Source: Antedon bifida (Eukaryota > Echinodermata > Crinoidea > Comatulida > Antedonidae). Taken from it: a stretch of 64,000 nucleotides of DNA. The stretch covers positions 17,656,717 to 17,720,716 of the forward strand of contig OY727098.1 of the NCBI GenBank assembly GCA_963402885.1, read 5' to 3'. The notes under the pieces were generated by a model. The model was not told the origin of the DNA and made no database searches. It saw only the letters and a program-made list of their open reading frames with translations. The position numbers and the translations under genes are program-made. Within the stretch, counting starts at the first letter, position 1; every line of letters begins with the position of its first letter. Positions 1-11,226 of the stretch are shown one piece after another.

Positions 1-64
1 GACCAACTAACAACAACCTACTGTATCTACATATTATGCTTTAAATATATCAATATACATGTAT

Positions 65-230
65 ACTTGCACTGATGAAGGGCTAGTGTTGCCCGAAAGC
101 TCTGCTAACTTTTCTGGCTGTTTTACTTTATCGTTTTGATTTAGCTTTTCGCTTTTTTTTGTATCTCCATTGAGATCCAGCCACTGATACATACAGCATT
201 ATCATTTTGTCAGTAATTTGCCTTTGGATT
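65..230 (+). repeat. Dispersed repeat, copy 1, with hammerhead-like motif
   Basis: About 165 bp is almost identical to 52675-52844 in the same orientation. Differences are a few substitutions and small indels. The core holds CTGATGA at 72-78, a GGGC/GCCC stem (80-83 with 91-94), GAAA at 95-98 and a three-base hairpin AGC-TCT-GCT at 98-106. These resemble the conserved parts of a hammerhead ribozyme, but there is one extra A after CTGATGA and I see no paired stem I. A more decayed relative may lie near 59070-59130. The transposon class is not identified. Confidence 0.8.
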
Positions 231-969
231 CCAATATACATGTATATGTGCACTGTGTGTATTATGCAGAAGGTATCACTCACACAGGAAAACATGCCAG
301 GGGTCATAACCAATTATCACGTTTAATTTACAACTTGTTTTCATTGAAAATGAATTTATTCAAATTAAGTTAAATAATTAAAAAGTTAATATATAAATTG
401 TAGATAACATATCATTAGGACACTTTCATTAATGACCGCTATGAAAACTTGTTATGATTTGATTTCATATCAATTATAATTTGGATGTTATCTGTTTGAT
501 ACGTGGCAAGACTTCACCCCTATTATCATACCGATTCCATCAGCATCAATTTACATAGCTAGATTTCACTCATAGTTAAACAGGGACCGAGTATTTAGAA
601 TTCCACAAATTGAACACATGGTGGGTACTCGTATGAAACTCATTGAATCCTGACTAGAACATAAAGGCAACTTTTAATTATAGCGGTAGAATTACAGATA
701 TAATCTTTAATAGTTTGGTTTTACTTTAGGTAGATTGATTTGATAACCCTGTTGGACTAAATAGAAGGAGAAGTGGGTGTGAGATGAACAATTTGCTTAT
801 TTAAATAAAGAATCTATATACTGTAGCACTTTACACAACATTTTTGTTATTTTCTATCTCCTCCTAAACACCAGCATCGTTTAAATTGGGGCACCTTTTA
901 ACTCTCTTTTTTTAGCCATTCGGCAATTTCCGGACTTAAATTTTTGTGAAAAACATATTTTTTTGTCTT

Positions 970-1052
970 GATGTATCTATGTAAAGTGCCTTTGAGCATG
1001 TTTTTTTCATGAAAAGGGCACTATATAAATGTGGTATATTATTATTATTGTT
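970..1052 (+). repeat. SINE-type 3' tail ending in (ATT)n
   Basis: The segment runs from a 'gtaaagtgcctttgagca' block through 'gaaaagggcactatata' to an ATT microsatellite. This layout is typical of the 3' end of tRNA-derived SINEs mobilised by LINE partners in marine animals. Related inverted tails with 'tatagcgctt' beside TAA/ATA runs appear near 53340-53405 and 55925-55990. The 5' head was not identified. Confidence 0.55.
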
Positions 1053-3106
1053 TTTTAGATCAATTCACTAATTAAATAATGGTGCTCATCCATTGGACGA
1101 GAACATATTAATCTGTGATTTAACATTGACTAAACACTGTGCAATACATTATAGGAAATCTAGACAGAATAACAAGTCAGTATAGGGATCAGAAATAACT
1201 TTTGAATATACTAGCATCAGTTTTTATCGTAACATCACACAGCTATACAAGATCTAGTCTAGAAGGAGGCAGGTGTACATTATGGAGGCTTTTATGAACA
1301 TCACCAGCAAGTCTACTATGTCATTTAAAATGGGTTAATATACACTAAGTATAGTACCATGATTCTTGAATAGGATGACAACTGCATTAAAAGTAGATCT
1401 AATGCGGAATTTTAAAACATCAAACACATAATTTAAATTGGAATCAGTTGAAAGTGCAATAATCTTATAATGTGCATCACTTTACATGAATATTTATGAA
1501 TTGTAATGTTTTTAAATATTTCAGGTTGTACACTTTAAGGTCTGATATACTTTCTCAATTTAGAAGATAGGATCTGACATACATACAGTGTATAAGAACA
1601 TTAACCTTAAATCATGATAATCTCCAACTTTGGGAAAAAGGCTATTGTCGGTTTATCCAGGTAAGTATGGCATGAAATAGATTAAAAATTAAAATTCCCT
1701 TTTATATAATCTTAAAGTTTACTTAGCTTTATTATAGTAACTTCATCTCATGAATTTTAATGTTTAAAAATAATTTTTAATTTAATTTTGTGCTTTCAAG
1801 AAAAAATAAATTAAAAATACAGTACTGTATATACAAATTAAATAGGTGTGAATTTTCTAATATTATGTTGTCATGGATACCATTTTATAGACACACATAC
1901 AATTACTTTATTCTTGACTTGATAAAATGAAAAGTAGAAATAATCAATAATGATTGTTATGGTTATATTGTATTGTATATTATAAAAGAACACTAATTTA
2001 GAAAAGGGTTACAATGACAATGTATTATTACAACCTATTATTTTGTTATTCTGAATAATAAAAAAGTAATTTAAAACATAAATTATTCAAATAATCGATA
2101 AGTAATATTATCAGAGATCAAAACATTATTATTCTAAATGAGTAATTTAGAGCATCAATACTTACTGGTTTTTTTTATCAAACCGTATTATTTTTAAAGA
2201 TGATAGGTTTTAAAAAGTCAGCCTTTCATCTTGAAGCATATTAAGACACTTTTTTTTTCTTTTTTAGCAAACCTTATTAAGAGGATGGTTTAAAATGATT
2301 TTTCTATATTTAGTCACCTTTTCTCCATTTAAAAAAACATTTAATCTGGTCATTAAGAGGAAAATACTGTTTCTGAATTGTTTTAAATATGGGCCTGTTT
2401 CTGCTGCATATCACTAAATAAACTGTTTATTTAAAAAATTTAATTTATAGATCGACCACATTTCTGCTTGATTTGTGCTTCCAAATAATTAGTGGTTGGT
2501 CGTTGACAAAAAATATTAACATTACCCAAAATACAATGCGATCAGACGGTCAAACATTCAAGTTACTACACCTATCAATCTCATTATTTTGCATTGAATG
2601 TAAAATTTCTTTGTGAAAACCTGTTAAATGGCACCAAATCATTTGCGTGTTTTTAACAGTTATTTTCAGGTCATTTAACTGGTTATTAAAAATTTCTGTT
2701 TCTGCTTCCAAGAATTGGGGTAATTTATTCACATAGTTAATTATCAATTATTTTTGCGCAGCAGAATCAGAACCTTAGAAACTATTCTGCCTATTATGGT
2801 GTTTTTTATAGATTTATCAAATTGTTTAAAATTAGACACTACTGATTACTAATGTATTATGGATACTGTACCATATACTACAACTTCTACCACTAATTGT
2901 GTTATAGTGTTGAATTCTTAATTAATTGTGACTTCATTCTACATTAAACTGATTTTCTACTGTACTAAACCACATCTTCTGTCTATATAATGAAATATCG
3001 ACCTAAGCCTTTCATTCAAATCATGTTACTAATTAGCATTGAAACACTAAATGAATCTTTACAACATAGTTAACTTGATCCTAGGATTCTATATGGCACG
3101 CAGAAG

Positions 3107-3234
3107 TTTTAAACTAAGATATCTCTATTTAAAACTAAAATATCTCTATTTAAAACTAAGATATCTCTATTTAAAACTAAGATATCTCTATTTAAAACTA
3201 AGATATCTCTATTTAAAACTAAGATATCTCTATT
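3107..3234 (+). repeat. 21-bp minisatellite, about six copies
   Basis: The unit 'tttaaaactaagatatctct' plus one base is repeated head to tail with a single substitution in one copy. Because 21 is a multiple of three, the plus strand stays open and would encode a seven-residue LKLRYLY period. The 65-codon open frame at 3051-3248 comes entirely from this repeat and is probably not a gene. Confidence 0.9.
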
Positions 3235-4053
3235 GCTTGAATAAATGACAGCTTGGCGCGACATAATTCTAAGCTATAGAATACAGTAGCTCATTTGGGC
3301 GGTATTTTTAGTAATGTGCAGACCAATTTCTATTCCTATACATATACTTTATGAACTCTGATATTTTTAAATGTTGTTATACAATACAGTAGTAACAATA
3401 ATTACTAGAATACAATTAAGTAATATGAATTTCCTATTTTACAATATTCATTGATAATGATAATGCTTTAAATGTGTTGTTTGTTTACCCGAACAATGGT
3501 CGGTCCTATAAAAGAGGGAGCTTTCGACGTCATGCTAATTCATTGTATACATACAGGGATATTGGGATACTGGCTCCCCTGACCTAGAAATGGTTGTTGC
3601 AAAGCCAAAGCTTCTTTAATAATATTTATATTTTTTTGTGGACAAAGTTTTTTTATACTGATCTCTCCCTCAAATATTATTTTTAAAAGTGTGTTTACTG
3701 ATATTTGACACGAGTGAAAGTTTTTTTTTAGGATTATAGGATTATATTGTTGTACTTCAATACTGGTATCTAAAATTGTGTATATTCCAGCATTGATTTC
3801 AGTTTTAATTGGTTCGTCAGATGACAATTTTCTTCAAACTATATGACATGCCGACATTGACTTGATTGACAGGCATCAACTTGTCCTCGGTTTCCTTAAT
3901 GAGTGTTTCATTGTTTTAACTTATTTATGTGTAATTTCACAGAATTATCACGTTTGTAGATGGAATGACTAAATGAATTATTGCATATTGCAGATATATA
4001 CTTTTTATGTATTATAAAGCCTATATGTCATATTATCACTATTTGTAGGTAGC

Positions 4054-4342
4054 AAAAAAAGCATAGCAAACCCTATCGAACCAACATAAAAGTTGAAATT
4101 ATTTTTAGCCCAGAAATAAGTAGTTAACAACAATTTTAAATTTTACTTAGTAGACTACACAATTCAGTAACTTTTATGTTATCATTTTTAAGTTATTATT
4201 TTTAACCAAAAAATGATGTTTTACCCCAAAAATAGGTAGTTAAAAAAAACAATTTTAATTTTAATTGACATATTAAGTATGTAGTACACTACACGCTTCA
4301 GTCAGTAACTTTTATGTTGGTTCGTTGCTATGTTTTTTTTTT
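4054..4342. repeat. Inverted-repeat element (MITE-like)
   Basis: The left end (4063-4094) reads 'catagcaa', seven extra bases, then 'cgaaccaacataaaagtt'. The right end (4308-4333) is its reverse complement without the seven extra bases. Poly-A/poly-T runs lie just outside both arms. The interior has diverged internal repeats, for example 'cagtaacttttatgtt' near 4168 and again near 4303. There is no coding capacity, so this is a short non-autonomous DNA transposon or foldback; the family is unknown. Confidence 0.6.
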
Positions 4343-4434
4343 AGGTTTGTGGGTGTTTACAGGGTTTGCGGTGTTTAGCAAAACCCTTGATGTCTTTAAA
4401 TCGTATAATATTTTAGTATCAATACAATTTATTT

Positions 4435-4500
4435 AAAATTGATTTAACATACTTAAAATTGATTTAACATACCTGTACTTAAAATTGATTTCACATACAG
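4435..4500 (+). repeat. Short tandem repeat, three units
   Basis: Three near-identical units of 'aaaattgattta/tcacatac' follow one another, the last separated by a few extra bases. This is a local low-complexity expansion with no coding meaning. Confidence 0.7.
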
Positions 4501-4932
4501 TACTTTATTTTTATTTAATTTATTGTGTGTGTATTATAATAACTTTTTTCATACAGTATTATATTGTTTGCAGGTCTAGAAATTTATTTTTTTTTAATCC
4601 ATAATAGTAAACATTTGCTACTGTGTTGTTGTATAAAATGGACAAACAAAATATATGTGAAAATATAAATCTAATATTTGTGCACAATAACATACATTGT
4701 ATTTAATTGACACTTACTAACACTTGCAAATTTTAACTGTGTAAACATTTGTATACACAGGACAACCATACGTGTATATTTGCCATTCACTTAGTAACAG
4801 CCGGTAAGGTTTGATTTGATATTACGACATGACAACAGTATTGCAAAATCAACTAATCCTTTACTTATAAACAACTAAGGTAACCTTTTATGCGTAGCCT
4901 TCTCAGCTCATGTACTTAGTAATTGTATACTT

Positions 4933-5081
4933 AAAGCTACACTATCAAACTAGTTTGACAAAAAAAATGTTATGTGCTCCAATATGGTAGCGATATGCCC
5001 AAATATGGTAGTGATATGATATCATCATGGCTATATATGGGCATATCAAATTGTTTTGTCACATAAAGTTTAGCGTAGTTC
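4933..5081 (+). mobile_element. Palindromic MITE family, copy A
   Basis: This is a diverged copy of the family best seen at 43842-44007. It has the 'actatcaaactagtttgac' left arm, the 'caaatatggtagtgatatg' core and the 'gtcacataaagttt' right arm. The outer 'aagctctgtctac' ends have decayed. Orientation is the same as copies B, D and E. Confidence 0.8.
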
Positions 5082-7320
5082 TGGTATTTCTTAAATTTGG
5101 TTACTCTAATGATGGAAAGAAGCATTCCTAAAACATTTCATTTTAATCTTTCGGTATTGCTGTTTTTGTTCATTTTTTAAAAATGTTTTGGTTGAATTAT
5201 AAGAGATTTATTGGTTTCATTCCCAAGTTTGAGAAAATATAAATTTGATATGCAATTATAAAAGGTTAATTTATATTATATATATTTATTTATTCAACCA
5301 TATTTCAAGAGTGACCCAGCCAGCGGAAGATGATTTTGGTAAGAAGAGATATTACAAATTAATATAAATTTGCAAAGCAATCTAAAAATGAATAACATCC
5401 AACTACCTAAAAAGCAATGGTAGTGATTATTATAAATAGGAATAATTTACTGGTCACCCGCAAACACCTCAAAGTGTTCTACTCCCACAGCTCGCATATA
5501 AAAGAGGAGTTTAAGAAGTTAGATCTGCTGATTATCTGCTCAAAACAGCCCAGTCGAATATGCCTATTATAAAAATTGTATACAATTTAAAATAGTGATA
5601 AATAAAGATAAATGGGAATAAAAATTGCAAAAGGTCTGAATCTAAATTGACAGGAATTCACAAGTTTTCAAGGAAGACAGAGTTTATGCTGTCACCCAAA
5701 TCTATGTTTTCCACCTATAACGATAAAAAAAAAGATGTTGATTATGGAATGAAATATTACTTATATATTATTAACATTTATTGACATACCCAGTTCTAAG
5801 GGAATACAATAGAAACAAATTTTGTTATAAACGGTGTCACTCTACTACAGACAACATGGTATGTTATCAACTGGTATGCATTGCAGTACCTAACAGTAAA
5901 ATGTCATCTTGAACTCCGGCTAGGAACTTTAAAAAAAACCAATACATTTAGGCCTACATCACAACTGTGAAAGTAGGTTTTATTAATAATTTAAGAGCAT
6001 TTATCCTCAGTACTATGAGTGAGTTTGGTTGTAGTAAAATTCCACCTAAGCATATTGGTTACAACAATTAATCATCCTAATATTATTACTAATTTGTTAA
6101 ATCAATGATCAGATATGTATAATTATATGCTTACTGTAATATGATGCAGCTTGGTACAGCTGCCTCTTATTCACTATGTCTATGTAATACAATATACTTG
6201 AACCTTTCAAAAGCAATCACATTTTTTTTTTATAGGTACAGTATAAGGCCTGCACTTATCTAGATAGTTGTAGTATGAGGTATACTGTATATTCTTTACA
6301 AAAACAGTTGCCATCTTTAAAGATATATTGTCTGCCCTAAAATTTAAAATGTTTTAATATAATAATTTTAATGTCACATAATAATAATAATAATGATTCA
6401 CGAAAATCATGATCAAGAATTTGATTGAAAAAAAATTATTTACATAATAAACAGTAATTTAAAGGAATATAGTCAATTTATATTTTTTTTATAGGGAAAT
6501 CATTATTTTGTTACTGGCTACCATGAATAATTAAATGACCTTTTTAAAGTTTTTTTATTTTTCATGTTTTAGGGACAATACATCTTTAAGTCATTGTCAT
6601 TTAAGAATAATTTTCAGAAAAGATATGTTAATGTTTTTTTCTCCACATTCCGAATTCAAACGGATCAAAACACGCTTGTTACTTTCAAAAGAAAGAATAA
6701 CAAAACGTTTCTTACATTCACTTAAAGCTTAAGTGGAATGTATCGGCAATAAATACAGGCAGCGTTAGCTTTCTGTTGTATAGTAGGAACTCGATCTACA
6801 GTATTCACAATGAATAAGCGTATCACAATCTATGTCGTAATGGTTCAATGTTACGAAAAGAAATGGTGACAATGGTACGTTCCCATTTCAGGATGTGGTT
6901 GCGGACTAGTCCATTATAGTCCAGCAGTGTTATAGGAACTTTTACTTTTCGTATCTAAGCCCTCCTTCTGAAGAGCAAGGGCTACTCTATTGTCGGTTTA
7001 TCCAGGTAAGCTAGGCACGATATAGACGATAACATTTAAAATCTATATACCTCTCATAAGATCTGGTCTAAATAGTAAGAAATTGTTTGAGTGACCTTTG
7101 AACCCCATTGATCAATACATTAGCATTACTTGGAGACATTTCCTAATAAGGACATCAACTGTTAAACCTTGTTTATAAGATGATATTGTATGATTAATCA
7201 TAGGTATAGTTCATACAATTTAAATCGCTAGTTTGTCTTCTTAACCTGGTTTATTATCAGGTGAGCTGCTACTGTACAATAAACTTATAACTATCAATCA
7301 TCTACCTATCACCATAGAGT

Positions 7321-7686
7321 ATCACGGTGTGACGTCACAACGATAGAGGGCGCTGCATGGTTGCTAGCCAACCAAAAAATGCGTTCAGCGCTACTATGTT
7401 GATAAACGGTAAAGATCTGTATTTCTATCAAATTATGTATCTTAGCTTGATTTTTTTTAACCTAAACTGTAGTTGAAGACTAAATAGATTATTAAAAACA
7501 AATATTTAGTGATCTTTTGAAATTTTAGTTTGTTTTTATTGAAAATGATTAAGTTTTAAAATGACTACTTCAATAAGCCTATTCCAAACCATTGGTTATC
7601 TTGGAGTCACTCAGGCAGGCTGAACGCATTTTTGGTTGCGCTAGCAAGCAGGCAGCGCCACCTACCGTTGTGACGTCAGCACGATT
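7321..7686. mobile_element. MITE with ~68-bp terminal inverted repeats carrying CRE octamers
   Basis: The left end 7321-7388 and right end 7619-7686 are reverse complements over about 68 bp with few mismatches. Shared blocks are 'gtgacgtca', 'ggcgctgc', 'ttgctagc', 'aaccaaaaa' and 'atgcgttcagc'. The 230-bp interior is AT-rich and has no reading frame. Each end holds a perfect TGACGTCA, the cAMP-response-element palindrome. A clear target-site duplication was not fixed. This is a non-autonomous DNA transposon of unknown superfamily. Confidence 0.8.
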
Positions 7687-10096
7687 AAGATTTTATTTCT
7701 ACATAGTACATGAAATATCTACAATACATAAGCGACATTAATATCTTAATAACATTCATAAAGATTAGTTCGTTCTTCACTATGAAGTATAGGACTATAC
7801 AAAGTGTAGCGACTTGTAAAGCAGTAACACTACCAACAATATCAATAGCAGTTCTTACTTTATAAAGCCATCTACAAACAAGAGATCAGGCTGAACTAGA
7901 CAGCGTATCATTTTATCATTTTGCGCACAATTGCCTAAGCAATTATGAAAACCAGGTGAATTTGACAGACTTAACAACTACTGTAAATAATATTATTATA
8001 CCAGCACAAATCAACTTCAGGTCTTTGACATGTTGAATACAGGTAATGTACTAATATGGAATAAAAAATGGTGTTGGTACTGTAGGCTTCATGTGTATGT
8101 GGATATCGACTAATAACAATAACCAGAGATGTTATAGGGCTGAGAATAGCGATATTATAGAGAGTAATATCTAGAGTGAGCCGACTCATAACTTGATTAT
8201 TCTGAAATAATATTGTGCAATAATTTATGAAGTGCCGCGTACGATAAACTGAAAAGTTAAAAGTTCTTTGACCACCCCTTCACTTTAATGGACTGATCCA
8301 TCAACCACGCCCTCACATGGGCATGCTTACAGTATTATTTACTGTATTAGTTAATAATTCAGTTGAACTACCAAGAATAGAATTTTTTGTGAAATTTTAA
8401 TGAGTTTAATTTTAATGACAAAATTGTATTTAAAAATCAACAATAGAAAGAAAATAATACATTATTTTCATATTTCACATAAAAACGTCAAAGAATTGCG
8501 AATATTATGCCACAATTGTACTTGACAAAGAACAGCTATAATGAGATGAGCAAAATACAGTTAGCCAGATGTTACCATAGCAACGAAATTAAACTGATAA
8601 TCCTGCTTAAGGACATGGGAAACTATGGCAACAAATTTGAAGCTAGACAGCAAAACAAATAAAATATCATATTGAAACTTTTTTCTTATTTATTTTATAC
8701 TACGTCTACAAATTATCTATTGAACATTGGTTAGGCATCTACTTAGATACTTGATTAGGTTCCAAGTTATAATCAATGATAACAATCGATCTAATGTACT
8801 GTACTGTACGCACACAGTGTAAAATGGCAGATACAGTATAACTGACTGATATATTTTGGAAATGCACCGACTACAAGTTAAATTTTGGTAAAACATATTG
8901 AAAAAAAAACTAACCGTGTGAAATAGTAACAAAAATTGGTTAAATTTCAAAGTTTAAAGATAAACAGATGTGGATTTTTTTTTATTCGCCATGACAATCT
9001 AGTTTTACGGGTATTACTAAACAGCACAAACGTCGTGCAAACCTTGTGAATAATTCGCAAACCACCATAAACCATGCGCAAACCACTTCAAACCATTAGA
9101 AATATACAACTATAAATATTATATTTTTTTTTTTTTAATTAGTGTAATACTTTAAACACTGGTATACTGAATAAACACAATTTATTATACTAGTAAAGCA
9201 ACATGTGCAATTTTCCATAATAATAATAATAATAACAATAATCTCCACAAATCGATAACAATTTTATACATTAGTATAAATTATAATGTGCTATAAAATT
9301 TGTTGTGTCTGTTGAAAATAAATGTCTGATCTTTACAGTCTAATTACTCCCACCCCCTGCTTTGAAAATGACATTATGCAAATGATGCTGCCAACCACAA
9401 CGATGACAATAAATGACACAATACACAGGCTGTCAACTGGCCATAGCAATCAGCAATAATCAGATCAATGAAACAAACAATACTACGAATGCAAGATCAA
9501 TTATATCAATACCTATTTTATATTATAGTTTTGTGACTCAAGGTTGATATAATATTCTATAGAAAAGAAAAGGGTGGTGTCAAGCAACAAATGATAATAA
9601 TTGAAAATCGACAGTATTTTCAAGTATCAGGATGTGATGTATAAATCATTCCCTCGGGGATGTCAAATCTTATATTTCACCTCTAAGCAGGCAATATCTG
9701 TATAATATTGTACACATAAAAATCTAAATATTTAGAAAAAATATTAAACATTTTATTTGGTTTATTAATAATAACTTGAATATACAGTTTAGTGACATCT
9801 ATTCTGTTGAACATCAACTTTTCATTGCAGACTAGTAAGATCAAAGCATTTTTGAGAATACACGTACTTGTATACTAAGGATTTGTCGGTATTAAAGATA
9901 TTAAGGTATTATATTATTACGAAAAAAATGTGGGTAGGTTTGTTATTGGGCTTATACTATTATACAGGGTGGGATATACAGCATTCTGTAAATATTAATT
10001 GCAATATTTTCTGAGTGAAAAGTGTGCAATAACAGTGATTAGTAGAATGTTTTAAGACCTTCCATTGTTCCCACTAGGCAGTGCCATTATACCACA

Positions 10097-10354
10097 CTAA
10101 TGAAAGTAATAATGAGTGAATTGAATAGGACTTAAATTACTACTGTAGGTTGAAATCCAATCAAGATTCCTTTTATCGAGGATGTGGTTTGCATATATAA
10201 GAACATCCTTCTTCAAGTAACCAAGGACACGAACCTTGTAGAATCCGTAATTAAAATAATATATTAAATTGTTGGTAATAAAATTACTGGTACCTTTAAC
10301 GTATTTCTTTAATTTACCCTTCAATGTGTAATTGGGTTGAGTAGAAGTGCTCAT
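10097..10354 (-). CDS. Unidentified 85-residue open frame
   Basis: The frame starts MSTSTQPNYTLKGKLKK and is rich in Lys, Tyr and Asn. The middle reads VRVLGYLKKDVLIYANHIL and is less low-complexity than the other short frames in this stretch. I do not recognise a family. It may be a decayed transposon exon or simply a chance frame in AT-rich DNA. No splice sites or neighbours support a gene, so the entry is tentative. Confidence 0.15.
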   Translation of the reverse strand: MSTSTQPNYTLKGKLKKYVKGTSNFITNNLIYYFNYGFYKVRVLGYLKKDVLIYANHILDKRNLDWISTYSSNLSPIQFTHYYFH

Positions 10355-10589
10355 TCTCTAAGCCCAGGGACAGGGACCAGAGTTCAAATACAACAGTAAA
10401 AAATTTGGGGTTTTTTGTAACAAAACTCAATTTGCTTCCTGATTCATTTGTACAGCTTCTTTATCTACGACTACTGTACATGATTACAGTATATTACTTC
10501 TTGTCCTCTAGGTCAGTCAATAGGGACTTTAAAGCATCAGGGCGGGAATCGTTGGATGACGGCAATTCCCACTAAACCCCGCCTACTTT

Positions 10590-10860
10590 TTTTCAATTCA
10601 ATTCAATTCAAGAAACATTTATTGACCATATTTTAGCATAACATTAACAATGGTTAGCATATAATATATATAGTCGAGAGACTACAAAAGGCCCGATGGG
10701 CCTGTCGCTGTAGTCCCTCTTTACATTATACAAGTAAACATACAAATACAAATAATAATAATAATACAACACTTAGGCTAATCTTAATTAGCCGTTACGT
10801 ACATTATATCAGTAAAAAAAAAAAAAAAAAAAAAAAAAGAAAAAAAAAAGAATACAGACT
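10590..10860 (-). repeat. LINE/SINE 3' tail remnant with poly-A
   Basis: The plus strand runs 'caattcaattcaattcaag', 'aaacatttattgacc', then a 'gcccgatgggcc' hairpin and a long A-run at about 10817-10850. A similar layout occurs at 21945-22110 (repeated 'tttgatttgaatt' followed by a 'gccc...gggatcc' segment). Such 'tttattgacc' ends are common in 3' regions of non-LTR elements. No reverse-transcriptase frame remains. Confidence 0.45.
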
Positions 10861-11060
10861 ACGCATGCCCAAATCTCCAGTCCACAATTTTCTAGGAGCG
10901 ATAATTTTTTTTTTACTCCTGATAAACTTGTTAAAAAATACCACAATATAATTCTAATGTGAATTTTGTGTAGCATATGTCTTTATGTAAAAAAAAAACA
11001 TTTCACTGCTGCTGCTTGCCATACTGTAGAACTGTGATTTGTGGAAGGTAAGCAGTGCTT

Positions 11061-11226
11061 TAAGACTCTGTCTACACTATCAAACTAGTTGAACAAAAAG
11101 GATGTAATGTTCTCAAATATGGTATTCATATGTCCAAATATGGCAGTAATATGATATCATGATGTTCATATATGGCCACTTCACATTTTTTGTCACATAA
11201 AGTTTGATAGTGTAGACAGAGCTTAT
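11061..11226 (+). mobile_element. Palindromic MITE family, copy B
   Basis: Both ends are preserved: 'ctctgtctacactatcaaac' on the left and the complementary 'tttgatagtgtagacagag' on the right, about 165 bp apart. The core shows the usual 'atatg' and 'catatatgg' blocks. Orientation matches copies A, D and E. There is no coding capacity. Confidence 0.88.

Noticed and set aside
3107-3234. Minisatellite considered as a CRISPR-like array
   Set aside because: Units are contiguous without unique spacers and the context is clearly animal.
3540-3827. 95-residue minus-strand frame MSSDEPIKTEINAG...
   Set aside because: The composition is not extreme, but no motif, neighbour exon or family resemblance was found; not enough to call a gene.
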